From JAOABC01 sp041287495 (GTDB lineage Bacteria; Aquificota; Aquificia; Aquificales; Hydrogenothermaceae), in contig JBEULE010000033.1 of NCBI GenBank assembly GCA_041287495.1, forward strand, positions 4,030 through 68,029: a DNA stretch of 64,000 nt. Direction: 5' to 3'. Below the pieces are notes generated by a model, which saw only the letters and a program-made list of their open reading frames with translations, made no database searches and had not been told where the DNA came from. This document shows positions 25,464-34,326 of the stretch, piece after piece. The first letter of the stretch is position 1; each line of letters opens with the position of its first letter. A program made the position numbers and the translations under genes.

Positions 25464-26231
25464 ACTTGAATCGTAAATTATAACTTCGCTATTTAAAGGA
25501 ATTAAATCGAAAATTCTCTCAATATCTTCGTTTCTCATAGCAACACAGCCATAACTTATATTCATTCCAACACCTTTTTCACTTTTTTTACTTGTGCCAT
25601 GTATCATATACTCACTTCCGTTTAATCTCATAGCTCTACTACCAAGTCCATTTTCAGGACTTCCGTAAGGGACAACTGGTGGAAGATTAGGTTTATTTCT
25701 TCTAGCACTCGGAGGAACTACCCAATCCGGATTTACCTTTTTCTCTGTTATTTTAAACACACCTAAAGGTGTAGGATACTCTTCACTTCCTGTTCCAACG
25801 GGAAAAGTAATGACATATAGTTTTCCATTTTCATCTGCGTAAGGTAAAAACAAACGTTTTCTGTGTATATCAATATAAACTTTACCAACCTCGAAATTTT
25901 TAGGTAATTTAAACCTTAAATCTACTCTTATTATCTGATCTTTTTTTAGCTCAAATGGTTTAACATCCGGATTTGCCATTTTTAACTCATAGTATCCAAC
26001 TTTTAAATTATAAGCAACATCTACGAGATTTTTTTCTCTATCTACTTTGTAGTAATATATATCACCAAATGTTCCATCTAGATTTACTTCAAATATCTCT
26101 AAATTCTTTATATAGAAATGGTCCTTTAACTTAATAAGCTTTTGGTCTGCTCCGTAAACTTTAATCTCAGTTGCAGAACCTATTTTAATTATAAAAAGTA
26201 TAAAAGTTATAAAATTTACGATTTTTAACAT
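25446..26231 (-). CDS. L,D-transpeptidase (YkuD/ErfK family), exported
   Basis: 261 residues with an N-terminal signal peptide (LKIVNFITFILFIIKIGSATEI). A LysM-like segment (VAYNLKVGYYELKMANPDVKPFELKKDQIIRV) precedes the YkuD catalytic domain (about 110-255). Catalytic motif: YMIHGTSKKSEKGVGMNISYGCVAMRNEDIERIF, giving the HGT loop and catalytic Cys. The residue before GC is Tyr where many family members have His, and the usual Arg after the Cys is Ala. It cross-links peptidoglycan or anchors proteins to it, acting in the periplasm. Confidence 0.88.
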   Translation of the reverse strand: MLKIVNFITFILFIIKIGSATEIKVYGADQKLIKLKDHFYIKNLEIFEVNLDGTFGDIYYYKVDREKNLVDVAYNLKVGYYELKMANPDVKPFELKKDQIIRVDLRFKLPKNFEVGKVYIDIHRKRLFLPYADENGKLYVITFPVGTGSEEYPTPLGVFKITEKKVNPDWVVPPSARRNKPNLPPVVPYGSPENGLGSRAMRLNGSEYMIHGTSKKSEKGVGMNISYGCVAMRNEDIERIFDLIPLNSEVIIYDSSKESLP

Positions 26232-26320
26232 AACTACAGAATAAATTAAACTTATTAAAACTTAGGATTAACAGAATAAAATTATACCTTAAAAAGATTT
26301 CAGATGATAGTTAAATATCT

Positions 26321-27454
26321 CTACTTACAGATTGAGAATATGTTGAATTTTTCCGTTGTTTCTACCTTTAACTTAAGGTTGTAGCTTTGACAGAGTTTCT
26401 TTACTATGGTAAGACCTATACCTATTCCTTCTGTAGTTCCAGATTTATCTTCTCGGTAATAGATATCAAAGATTTTGTTTTTGTTTTTTATCAAATTTCC
26501 AGTGTTTTTTATAGTAAAACAGTTATCATCTATCTCTATAACAATCTCTCCATTTTGGTAGTTATATTTAATAGCGTTGTCTATTAGATTTGATAGGACT
26601 ACTTTCATATCATCTTTGTTTGCAAAAACTTTAAGGTTACTATTTTCAGCTAATTTTACAGTGATGTTTTTCATATTGATATTTATCTCAAACTTTTCTA
26701 ACAGTTCTTTTACCAAGGTGTTAATATCTACTTCTTCTCTTGTAGTAGACTTTTTTACCGAAATATAGTTTAAATTGTTTATGAGAGTTTTTATATACTC
26801 TACATTTTTTTCTATGTTATCAAGGTTCTTAGATTTACAATCTCCCTTTTTCTTTATAAGGTATAGGTTTGTGTTTATAATGGATATAGGGGTTCTGATA
26901 TCATGGGATATTATCTGTAGAATCTGTTTTAACTTGTCTTCACTATCTTTTATAGGTTTTAGTAATCTTTCGAAAACAAGGTATCCGAGAATTCCAGAGA
27001 GGATAATCACTATTATATCAGATAAAATTATTGAAAGTTTCAATTTTTTAAGCTCATTTTCAATACTATTTCTATCTACTCCCATCTCTATTTTGTAATT
27101 TTTATACTCATCTGATACCAATAAATATCCCTCTAAAGATTCATTTTTGTAAAAACTTACTAAACCATCTCTATTATAAACACAAATTTTTTCTTCCTTA
27201 GAATGGATACATATAAACGTTCCTTTCGGAATGTTTAGTAGAAAAATAGGTTTTTGTAAACCATATCTATCAATTAAGTTTTTAATCTCAGAAATTTGTT
27301 CTTTTAATCTATCTTCTATCTCTGTCATCCTCTGCTCTCTATAAGACAGATATATAGAGTATGACAGGATTGATATTATAATGAAAACTAAGAATATCAA
27401 AAATGTTATAAGCTTTAATTTTAATACCGTAAACTCGCTAATCTTCTTAATCAA
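26321..27454 (-). CDS. Sensor histidine kinase
   Basis: 377 residues. Two membrane helices (about 12-35 and 142-165) bracket a ~100-residue extracytoplasmic sensor domain with three Cys in a short stretch (GTFICIHSKEEKICVY). Then HisKA with phospho-acceptor His about 184 (IISHDIRTPISIINTNLYLI) and a HATPase domain ending with the G2 box TTEGIGIGLTIVKKL. No HAMP-length linker is obvious. Starts at TTG and overlaps its response regulator by 8 bases. The sensed signal is unknown; the Cys-containing sensor could respond to redox or metal, which is speculation. Confidence 0.88.
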   Translation of the reverse strand: MIKKISEFTVLKLKLITFLIFLVFIIISILSYSIYLSYREQRMTEIEDRLKEQISEIKNLIDRYGLQKPIFLLNIPKGTFICIHSKEEKICVYNRDGLVSFYKNESLEGYLLVSDEYKNYKIEMGVDRNSIENELKKLKLSIILSDIIVIILSGILGYLVFERLLKPIKDSEDKLKQILQIISHDIRTPISIINTNLYLIKKKGDCKSKNLDNIEKNVEYIKTLINNLNYISVKKSTTREEVDINTLVKELLEKFEININMKNITVKLAENSNLKVFANKDDMKVVLSNLIDNAIKYNYQNGEIVIEIDDNCFTIKNTGNLIKNKNKIFDIYYREDKSGTTEGIGIGLTIVKKLCQSYNLKLKVETTEKFNIFSICK

Positions 27455-28112
27455 TCCTGTATCCTACACCGGAGATAGTTTTGATTATAGTCTTGTCCTT
27501 ATCACCTATAAGTTTTCTCAAAAGTTTTATATGGGCTCTCATATTTTCTCCGGAAGGTTGCTGGTCTTTTTCCCAACATTTTGCCGCTAAGACTTCCTGA
27601 GTCACTATACTTCCTCTATTTCTAAGTAGTTGCTCTAAAATACAGAATAGTTTCTGAGTTATATCAACCTCTTTACCATCTTTTGTCTTCACAACTCTTT
27701 TTGATAAATCAACTATCACATCTCCTATTTCTATGGGGGGAATTTCTTTCATATGAACTCTCTTTCCTATTGCATTTACTCTGGCTATAAGCTCAGGTAT
27801 CTCAAAAGGTTTAACTATATAGTCATCTGCTCCTATCTCAAATCCTCTTAACTTACTCTCTAACTCTCCTAAAGCTGTTAACATAATGATAGGAGTTTCT
27901 ATACCTTTTTCTCTCATCAATTTTGCTACACTGTATCCGTCAATATATGGAAGCATAATATCTAATATTATCAAGTCATAACTTAATCTATTTATTAAGT
28001 CAATAGCTTCTCTACCATTGAAAGCTGAATCTACTATGTGTCCTTCAAGTTCTAATATCTCTTTTAAATTATTATTAAGGTCTACATTGTCCTCTACAAT
28101 CAGTATCTTCAT
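27447..28112 (-). CDS. OmpR-family response regulator
   Basis: 221 residues. The receiver (1-120) has the acidic pocket MKILIVEDNVDL, phospho-acceptor Asp in DLIILDIMLPYIDG, TAL switch Thr and the conserved Lys in DDYIVKPFEIPEL. The C-terminal winged-helix DNA-binding domain (about 125-221) ends NMRAHIKLLRKLIGDKDKTIIKTISGVGYRID, typical of OmpR/PhoB. Partner of the adjacent kinase. It overlaps the tRNA nucleotidyltransferase gene by 4 bases (ATGA), so regulator and RNA-modifying enzyme share a transcript. Confidence 0.93.
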   Translation of the reverse strand: MKILIVEDNVDLNNNLKEILELEGHIVDSAFNGREAIDLINRLSYDLIILDIMLPYIDGYSVAKLMREKGIETPIIMLTALGELESKLRGFEIGADDYIVKPFEIPELIARVNAIGKRVHMKEIPPIEIGDVIVDLSKRVVKTKDGKEVDITQKLFCILEQLLRNRGSIVTQEVLAAKCWEKDQQPSGENMRAHIKLLRKLIGDKDKTIIKTISGVGYRID

Positions 28113-30646
28113 TTTTTCACCTTACTTAGATAAGTTTCTTCTATATATTTTATGCAATCTTCTTTCGTTTTAAATTTTCCTTGTAGGTATAGGTTATTTA
28201 CATCATCAAGTATTTCTTTGAAAAGTGGAGATGGTCTTAAACCTAAATCTATCAAATCCTTTCCAGATATTATCGGTTTTGCTATCTTTTTTAAGATATT
28301 TATGATGTGTGATGATATCTCATCGTCAGATAGAATAACTGTAAGTGCTACTACCTCAGGCTGTTGTTTTGATAACTCTATGTAAGTCTGGATATTCTGT
28401 CTATCTGATCTTAAAGTTTCAACATATCTGTATATCTTTTCAAGATTTTTTGCTTCTCTCTCAAAATGATAGTTTTTCAATATCTTATATCCAATTTCCA
28501 ATGGTTTGTCAGAAATAAGGACTACAGAATAAAGGAAATTTTTATCTAACTCTCTGTTAAATAGTTCTTTAAAAAGGTTTATACTGTCCTGTGTTTTTTG
28601 TAGTTTTCTTATAAGAAATTCAGATAAACTATCTATGTGGAATATGTACGACAAAACTTTATACTTGTCCATAAGTTTTAATATCTCAAAGACATTTTCT
28701 TCGTTAAATGTTAGCTGAAACTCAAGTTTTACTCTTCCTGGAGGTGCAAACTCTAATATATTTTTACTTATAGATGTAATCAGTAATTTTTCTGTCTTAT
28801 TTTCAAGTTTAAAGTTAAATCTTCCGGCAAATCTTAAAGCCCTAAGTATCCTTATAGGGTCTTCTATAAAGCTTACAGGATGTAAAACTCTTATTTTTTT
28901 CTCCTTTATATCCTTTAATCCTCCGAAGTAATCTATAAGTTTTCCGAAATTTTCTCCGGTAATCTCTATAAGAAGTGTGTTTATAGTAAAATCTCTTCTA
29001 ATTAAATCCTCTCTAACAGAAGCTATCTCTACTCTTGGATAAGCTCCTGGATAGTCATAAACTTCCTTCCTTGCAGACGTAAAATCTATCTTTAAACCTT
29101 CCTCTGTTTTAATATACCCTGTTAAGAACTCTGGATAGTAAAAATAACTTATACTTTTTGATTTTCCATACTCTTTAACTACGGCAGTTGCATCTCCTTC
29201 TATGAGAATATCTATATCAAGGTTTTTTCTTCCCATAATTATATCTCTAACAATTCCACCAACTAAAAAAGCTCTAAACCCAAGTTTCTGCGAAAGCTCT
29301 CCAATCTCTCTAAGATGTTTAATAATACTCTCTGGAAGATTTCTCTGTAAAGCTGATAGATAATTCCTTTCCTTAGGTTTTATATTCCATACAATTGTTG
29401 AATCTTCTTTAAATAATCTTCTCAGTATACTTTTTCTACTTACTATACCTATAAACTTTCCTCTCTCAACTACTGGGAATATCTCCTGGTCTGTTGATTT
29501 GAGTAGTTTGATTATATCAAATAGATAGTTGTCAGCCGATAAAACTACACAATCTTCTATAAAGTTATCTACTTTTTCAGTTTCAAAGCCGTGTTTTAAA
29601 AAGTCCTTTACTACTTTATAGTTTATAACACCTTCAAACCTACCTAAGTTATCCACTACAACATACATTGGAAAATGAGGTAAATTACTTATATTTCCGA
29701 ATGTTTCTCCAATTTTTACTGTAGGAACTGTAGTTTCTATGATATCTCTTGCAGTTATCTTTCTCTCTGTTAGGATAAATTTAAGAAAGTTTACTATTTC
29801 CTCTACAGAAAAACCTTTTACTTTTGCTGCTGCTGCGTAGCTGTGTCCTCCTCCTTCAAATACGGATAGTATTTTTGCAACATTTATATCATCACTTTTA
29901 GACCTTCCTATTATATATACTTTACCTCTTTGTCCAACTACCACAAAGTAGGCATATGCATCTTCTAATACTTTTATATATTTAAAAACTTTAGATATAT
30001 CTTTTGAATACTTTCCTTTATAGTGGGATATAGATATTTTAAGATTCTTAAACTCAACTACCTCTGTATTCCTTGTTATCTCTTCCATCACGGAAATGTC
30101 TTGTATATCAAATCTATCTTCTATTATCTTTCTAACAGTATTTAAATCCACTTTAAACTTAAATAGATACTCCAATGCTTTTATATCCCTTGTTGTAGTA
30201 CCTTTAAATTTTAAACTTCCAGTATCTTCATATATACCAAGGGCTAAAATAGTAGCATCTTGGGAAGATATTTTTTTCTTTCTCTTTTTTATCTCTTCAA
30301 CAATTAAAGTGGTTGCAGCTCCAACTTTTTCTATATGAAGCTCTACATTCTCCGGAAAGTTTAAATCTTTTATATGATGGTCGTATACGATGATTTTTCC
30401 AGTAAAATTATCTGGAAGGTGTTGACTGTCAGTTATGTATATAACTTCTACCTTGGAAAAATCTATTTCATCTTTTTTGATAATTTTTTCATCAAATACA
30501 TCCTTAAACAGATTTAAAGTTTCTATAACAGATGAACTTAAACTGTTAGGTAATACTATTTTTGCCTTTTTGTTTAGTAATGTAATTCCGTATGCTGAAG
30601 ATAGAGCATCAAGGTCAGAACCTTCCTGTAGTAATACCACTTGCAT
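28109..30646 (-). CDS. tRNA nucleotidyltransferase (A-adding type) fused to DHH and CBS domains
   Basis: 845 residues, about twice the size of a plain CCA enzyme. N-terminal DHH phosphoesterase (GSDLDA; DHH at residues 89-91; DHHA1 GGGHSYAAAAKV), two CBS domains (about 305-420, including PVVERGKFIGIVSRKSILRRL), then the class II nucleotidyltransferase head: FRAFLVGGIVRDIIMGRKNLDIDILIEGD, RRDFTINTL and EDPIRILRALRFAGRF. This architecture matches the Aquifex-type enzyme that adds only the terminal A, with a separate CC-adding enzyme elsewhere. The two tRNAs in this window lack encoded CCA. Its ATG overlaps the -35 box of the divergent tRNA-Leu. Confidence 0.88.
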   Translation of the reverse strand: MQVVLLQEGSDLDALSSAYGITLLNKKAKIVLPNSLSSSVIETLNLFKDVFDEKIIKKDEIDFSKVEVIYITDSQHLPDNFTGKIIVYDHHIKDLNFPENVELHIEKVGAATTLIVEEIKKRKKKISSQDATILALGIYEDTGSLKFKGTTTRDIKALEYLFKFKVDLNTVRKIIEDRFDIQDISVMEEITRNTEVVEFKNLKISISHYKGKYSKDISKVFKYIKVLEDAYAYFVVVGQRGKVYIIGRSKSDDINVAKILSVFEGGGHSYAAAAKVKGFSVEEIVNFLKFILTERKITARDIIETTVPTVKIGETFGNISNLPHFPMYVVVDNLGRFEGVINYKVVKDFLKHGFETEKVDNFIEDCVVLSADNYLFDIIKLLKSTDQEIFPVVERGKFIGIVSRKSILRRLFKEDSTIVWNIKPKERNYLSALQRNLPESIIKHLREIGELSQKLGFRAFLVGGIVRDIIMGRKNLDIDILIEGDATAVVKEYGKSKSISYFYYPEFLTGYIKTEEGLKIDFTSARKEVYDYPGAYPRVEIASVREDLIRRDFTINTLLIEITGENFGKLIDYFGGLKDIKEKKIRVLHPVSFIEDPIRILRALRFAGRFNFKLENKTEKLLITSISKNILEFAPPGRVKLEFQLTFNEENVFEILKLMDKYKVLSYIFHIDSLSEFLIRKLQKTQDSINLFKELFNRELDKNFLYSVVLISDKPLEIGYKILKNYHFEREAKNLEKIYRYVETLRSDRQNIQTYIELSKQQPEVVALTVILSDDEISSHIINILKKIAKPIISGKDLIDLGLRPSPLFKEILDDVNNLYLQGKFKTKEDCIKYIEETYLSKVKK

Positions 30647-30669
30647 TTTAAAACCTTTTAGATTATAAT
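30641..30669 (+). promoter_or_regulatory. Promoter of tRNA-Leu
   Basis: TTGCAT (30641-30646), 17-base spacer, TATAAT (30664-30669). The -35 box includes the complement of the start codon of the divergent tRNA nucleotidyltransferase gene. Transcription would begin near 30676, about 10 bases before the tRNA. Confidence 0.65.
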
Positions 30670-30686
30670 GTATATCTACTTTGTAA

Positions 30687-30770
30687 GCCCAGGTGGCGAA
30701 ACTGGCAGACGCGCTATCTTGAGGGGGTAGTGCCCGAGAGGGCGTGTGGGTTCAAATCCCACCCTGGGCA
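30687..30770 (+). tRNA. tRNA-Leu (anticodon GAG)
   Basis: Acceptor GCCCAGG pairs with CCTGGGC. The anticodon stem CTATC/GGTAG holds loop TTGAGGG with anticodon GAG. A long variable arm (TGCCCGAGAGGGCG) and T arm GTGGG-TTCAAAT-CCCAC follow. Discriminator A fits leucine. CCA is not encoded. It lies on the plus strand inside an otherwise minus-strand run, 6 bases from the end of pmbA. Confidence 0.96.
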
Positions 30771-30776
30771 TCTAAA

Positions 30777-32102
30777 TCAATCTCCTGCTATAGTTAAATT
30801 TTCTACTAAAATTGAAGAACTTCCTAAATTGCCGTAAAACTTTAAATCGTCTCCAACAGATATAACTTTTTGCAGTAGCTCTATAAAATTACCACTTAAT
30901 GTAGCTCCTCTGACTGCTTTAACTATCTCGCCTCTGCTTATTATAAGACCGTTTACTCCTAAAGAAAAATCTCCAGATATAGGATCTGCAGTGTGAAGTC
31001 CCATCATATCTATCACATAAAAAATTTCATCTAATTCTGAGATAACATCTTTTATGTTCTGTTTGCCGTTTTCTATGTAAAAGTTTGTTATTCCTACAGT
31101 TGGTAGTGTTCTAAAATCAGACCTTACAGAGTTTCCTGTAGGTAAAGCTCCTAATTTTTTTGCAGTGTGTAAATTATGTAAAAATCCGTTTAAAACACCT
31201 TTCTCTATAAGAATATTTTTTCTCTTCAAAACACCTTCTGCATCGTAAGTTGAGGACATCAATCCTTTTTCAAGGATTCCATTATCTACTATTGTTATCT
31301 CTTCGTAAGCTACTTTTTGACCAATTTTATCTTTAAATAAGGTCTTTCCTTTTATAAGAGCATCTGCTAAGAATGGATATGAAAAAGCATCTAAAAGCTC
31401 TACCATAGCATAAGGAGGAAATAGAACATACATATTTTTGGTAGATACGGTGGTTGCACCAAGTAGAGATGTTGAGTTAAAAACGGCTTCCTTTGCTATC
31501 TCTTCTAAATTTAAATCAGATATAAATCTCTTTGCGTTATAACTCCAAGCTATCTGTGAATCTCTTCCGTCAGTAGCAACTGCAGAAACCTTAGCTGAAT
31601 AAACTGTTCCTATCTCTTTGACTTCTATACCAAGAGAGTTTATTAGGATTTTTTCATATATGTTTTCTGTAAATGTAGAGCTTCTGACAGATTTTATCCT
31701 GTCATTTAATGTTCTTACTAACCTTTCAAGTTCTATAGCTTTTTCTATCTTCTCTTCTACCGGAAGGTTTACTGCAAATGTGTCAAAATACTCTATCTCG
31801 TTACCTTTTTCTAATCTATCATTTAAAATTATATCTTCTTCCTCTGTAGCTATATCACACAGACCTTTTGCACTTTGGATAGCAAATTCTACTGAGTCTT
31901 TATCTAATGTAGTTGAGTAAGAAAATCCCTGACGGCCAGATTTTATAACTCTTATACTAAATCCAACATCTTCAGAAGCTGTAAGTTTATCAATCTTTAA
32001 GTCATTAGATTCACTTTTGAGTTTTTTGTTTTTAAAGTAAAAAATCTCCCAATCATAACCAGCTAACTTCTCTTTGGCTTTTCTAACTATCTCTTCCAAC
32101 AT
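30777..32102 (-). CDS. pmbA: PmbA/TldE-type metalloprotease homologue
   Basis: 441 residues of the PmbA/TldD family, which degrades and matures small modified peptides. The family zinc motif HExxxH of TldD is not present, so this is the PmbA (TldE) partner, inactive alone in characterised systems. Family features: VGFSIRVIKSGRQGFSYSTTLD in the N-terminal domain and the C-terminal HTADPISGDFSLGVNGLIISRGEIVKAVRGATLSGN. No tldD is in the window. It overlaps the thioesterase gene by 20 bases. Confidence 0.87.
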   Translation of the reverse strand: MLEEIVRKAKEKLAGYDWEIFYFKNKKLKSESNDLKIDKLTASEDVGFSIRVIKSGRQGFSYSTTLDKDSVEFAIQSAKGLCDIATEEEDIILNDRLEKGNEIEYFDTFAVNLPVEEKIEKAIELERLVRTLNDRIKSVRSSTFTENIYEKILINSLGIEVKEIGTVYSAKVSAVATDGRDSQIAWSYNAKRFISDLNLEEIAKEAVFNSTSLLGATTVSTKNMYVLFPPYAMVELLDAFSYPFLADALIKGKTLFKDKIGQKVAYEEITIVDNGILEKGLMSSTYDAEGVLKRKNILIEKGVLNGFLHNLHTAKKLGALPTGNSVRSDFRTLPTVGITNFYIENGKQNIKDVISELDEIFYVIDMMGLHTADPISGDFSLGVNGLIISRGEIVKAVRGATLSGNFIELLQKVISVGDDLKFYGNLGSSSILVENLTIAGD

Positions 32103-32496
32103 CTTTTAACTCCATTTTATCTTTTAAAATTTTTGGAACTTTTATAACTTTCTTTGTTTGAGAATTAACACAACAATGTTTTGTAAATCCTTCTGCTACT
32201 TTTTTATCTGTAAATATATTATATTTAAAACTAAAAAAATAACTGTCTATACTGTCTAATTTAAACTCTACTTTAAATATATCACCAAACCTCAGAGGAC
32301 TTAAATATCTGATGTTAAGTTCAAGTAGTACAACATCCACTTTATACTCATCTCTCAAAATATGGTAAGGTAATCCTATACTTTCGAGGTAATAACCTCT
32401 ACATTCCTCAAAGTACCGTGGATAGTTTGAGTGGTGGACTATCCCCTGGGCATCTGTTTCGTAGAAATTTACCTTTCTTTTATATACGAGCGTCAT
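32083..32496 (-). CDS. YbgC-like acyl-CoA thioesterase (4HBT hot-dog fold)
   Basis: 137 residues, one hot-dog domain. The N-terminal motif VNFYETDAQGIVHHSNYPRYFEECR holds the catalytic Asp of the 4-hydroxybenzoyl-CoA thioesterase class. LELNIRYLSPLRFGDIFKVE forms the next strand. YbgC relatives hydrolyse short-chain or hydroxyacyl-CoA and are often tied to the envelope Tol-Pal system, but no tol gene is present here. The start abuts the upstream acidic protein gene (1-base overlap). Confidence 0.85.
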   Translation of the reverse strand: MTLVYKRKVNFYETDAQGIVHHSNYPRYFEECRGYYLESIGLPYHILRDEYKVDVVLLELNIRYLSPLRFGDIFKVEFKLDSIDSYFFSFKYNIFTDKKVAEGFTKHCCVNSQTKKVIKVPKILKDKMELKDVGRDS

Positions 32497-32912
32497 TATT
32501 TTTCTTCTTCTGCTTCTCCAATTAATATTTCTGCTGTTCTTTGTGCTCCTTCTATGAATCCCATTGTTAAATCATCAAACTGTATCTCTACAGAAGAAAC
32601 TTCATCAAATTTACCTGATCTAAATTCTTCTTCCCGAATAAAAGCTATAACAAAACTACCTTCTTCTATAAGAGATTCCCATGCTTCTCCGTACGGAAGT
32701 CCAAAAAATATCTCTTCTTCATCAAATATAGTAGATATTATTAGGTATAACTCTTCTGACTCTTCATCATAATCTATATCTACCATTAACTCAGGTTCTT
32801 TTCCACTTTCAACGGCTTTTTCTAAATCTTCACTTTCATCAGGGTCTATTAAAACAAAGAGCTTACCATCTTCTGATAAAACTACTTCATAAGGTTCATA
32901 AAAGTTTTCCAT
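32496..32912 (-). CDS. Acidic conserved-looking hypothetical protein
   Basis: 138 residues, strongly acidic, with no signal peptide or membrane helix. It appears to contain two related halves of beta-rich character (EVVLSEDGKLFVLIDPDE and ELYLIISTIFDEEEIFFGLP). I do not recognise the family. The ribosome site AAGGAG lies a few bases before the ATG. It is the first of a small run with the thioesterase and pmbA. A housekeeping cytosolic role is likely, but the function is unknown. Confidence 0.7.
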   Translation of the reverse strand: MENFYEPYEVVLSEDGKLFVLIDPDESEDLEKAVESGKEPELMVDIDYDEESEELYLIISTIFDEEEIFFGLPYGEAWESLIEEGSFVIAFIREEEFRSGKFDEVSSVEIQFDDLTMGFIEGAQRTAEILIGEAEEEK

Positions 32913-32943
32913 TTTCCATCTCCTTTTTAATAAAGTTTAAAAT

Positions 32944-34317
32944 TTATTCTATCATAGAGATGGAACTTTTTATTAGTTTATCTGTTTTCTCGATGGAAGG
33001 CGATTCTGCATATATCCTTAAAACCGGTTCCGTTCCAGAAGCTCTAAACAGTAACCAGCTATCATCTTCAAAGATTATTTTAACGCCGTCTGTTTTGTCT
33101 ACTTCTCTTACTTTAAATCCAGCAAACTCTTTTATATCTTCACTTTTAAGTTTATTTACAAAATCTACTCCTTTATTTCCCTCTACTTTAATGTCTTCTC
33201 TCTTGTAGTATGCTTCACCAAATTCCTTAAATAACTCTTTTACAAGTTCAGACATAGATTTACCGTATAGATTCATCATCTCAATAATGAGAAGTCCAGA
33301 TAAAACTCCATCTCTTTCCGGAATGTGAAAACCAAAGCCGTATCCTCCTGACTCCTCTCCTCCAAACGCAACTTTCTCTCTAAGCATTATGTTAGCTACA
33401 TATTTGAATCCTACTGGTGTCTTATGTATCTTTCTCTTTTCCTTCTTTGCTATTCTGTCTGCTAGGTATGTTGTAGATACGGTCTTTACTATACTTCCCT
33501 TTACTTTTCTGTTTCTGATGGTGTGTAATAAAAGTAAGGCATACAGTATTTGTGTATTTACAAACTCTCCTTTCTCATCAACTATACCTACTCTGTCAGA
33601 ATCTCCATCGTTTGCTATACCTAATTCTGCCTGTGTTGCTACCACTTTTGCTTTCAATAGAGATAGATTCTTATCTATAGGTTCCGGATGGTGTCCGCCG
33701 AAATACGGATTATGCCAGTTGTTTATAGATTCAACAGATATAAATGTATCTTCAAGGATTGTATTATACAGATTGCTACTTGTTGCATACATCGGGTCGT
33801 GTATGATTTTCATATGTTTTTGTTTGAATATATTTTTATCAAAATAGTTTTTCAGTCTATCTATGTATAGATGTTGTAAATCTTCTTCTTTAAAATCAAG
33901 TTTTCCTGTCTTTACAGGATTTTTTCCTATTCTACTTTCTACATCTTTTATTATATCTTCTGTTGCTGGACCACCGTATTTACCTTTAATCTTATAACCA
34001 TTGTATTTGTAACCGTTATGGGAAGCAGTAATCATAACTCCTTCATCACATTTAAGTTCCTTCACAGCAAGAGATAGAGCTGGAGTAGTTGCTATACCTT
34101 TTGAAAGTATAACTTTAAAACCGTTTGAACTAAAAACTTCTGCAACTGCCAAAGCAAAATCATTTGACATAAACCTTGTATCATATCCTATGATAACCTT
34201 TTTCCCTTTCCTCTCCTTTAGAGATTCTACATGAGCCTGTGCTATCTTCATTACGTTTTCAAAGGTGTAACTATCTCCTATGACTCCTCTAAATCCATCT
34301 GTTCCAAACTTTATCAT
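32944..34317 (-). CDS. Phosphohexomutase (phosphoglucomutase/phosphomannomutase family)
   Basis: 457 residues with the four alpha-D-phosphohexomutase domains. Active-site phosphoserine in MITASHNGYKYNGYKI; metal-binding loop NDGDSDRVGI; sugar-binding loop GGEESGGYGFGFHIPERDG; phosphate-binding loop FRASGTEPVLRIYAES. It interconverts hexose 1- and 6-phosphates and so could supply glucose-1-phosphate for UDP-glucose and, through Ugd, surface glycans. Glucose versus mannose preference cannot be fixed; the length and GEESGGYG form lean to phosphoglucomutase. Confidence 0.88.
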   Translation of the reverse strand: MIKFGTDGFRGVIGDSYTFENVMKIAQAHVESLKERKGKKVIIGYDTRFMSNDFALAVAEVFSSNGFKVILSKGIATTPALSLAVKELKCDEGVMITASHNGYKYNGYKIKGKYGGPATEDIIKDVESRIGKNPVKTGKLDFKEEDLQHLYIDRLKNYFDKNIFKQKHMKIIHDPMYATSSNLYNTILEDTFISVESINNWHNPYFGGHHPEPIDKNLSLLKAKVVATQAELGIANDGDSDRVGIVDEKGEFVNTQILYALLLLHTIRNRKVKGSIVKTVSTTYLADRIAKKEKRKIHKTPVGFKYVANIMLREKVAFGGEESGGYGFGFHIPERDGVLSGLLIIEMMNLYGKSMSELVKELFKEFGEAYYKREDIKVEGNKGVDFVNKLKSEDIKEFAGFKVREVDKTDGVKIIFEDDSWLLFRASGTEPVLRIYAESPSIEKTDKLIKSSISMIE

Positions 34318-34326
34318 AACTTCCCC

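Noticed and set aside
33389..33847. 152-codon plus-strand frame inside the phosphohexomutase gene
   Set aside because: Antisense shadow of conserved active-site regions; no ribosome site or plausible protein pattern.
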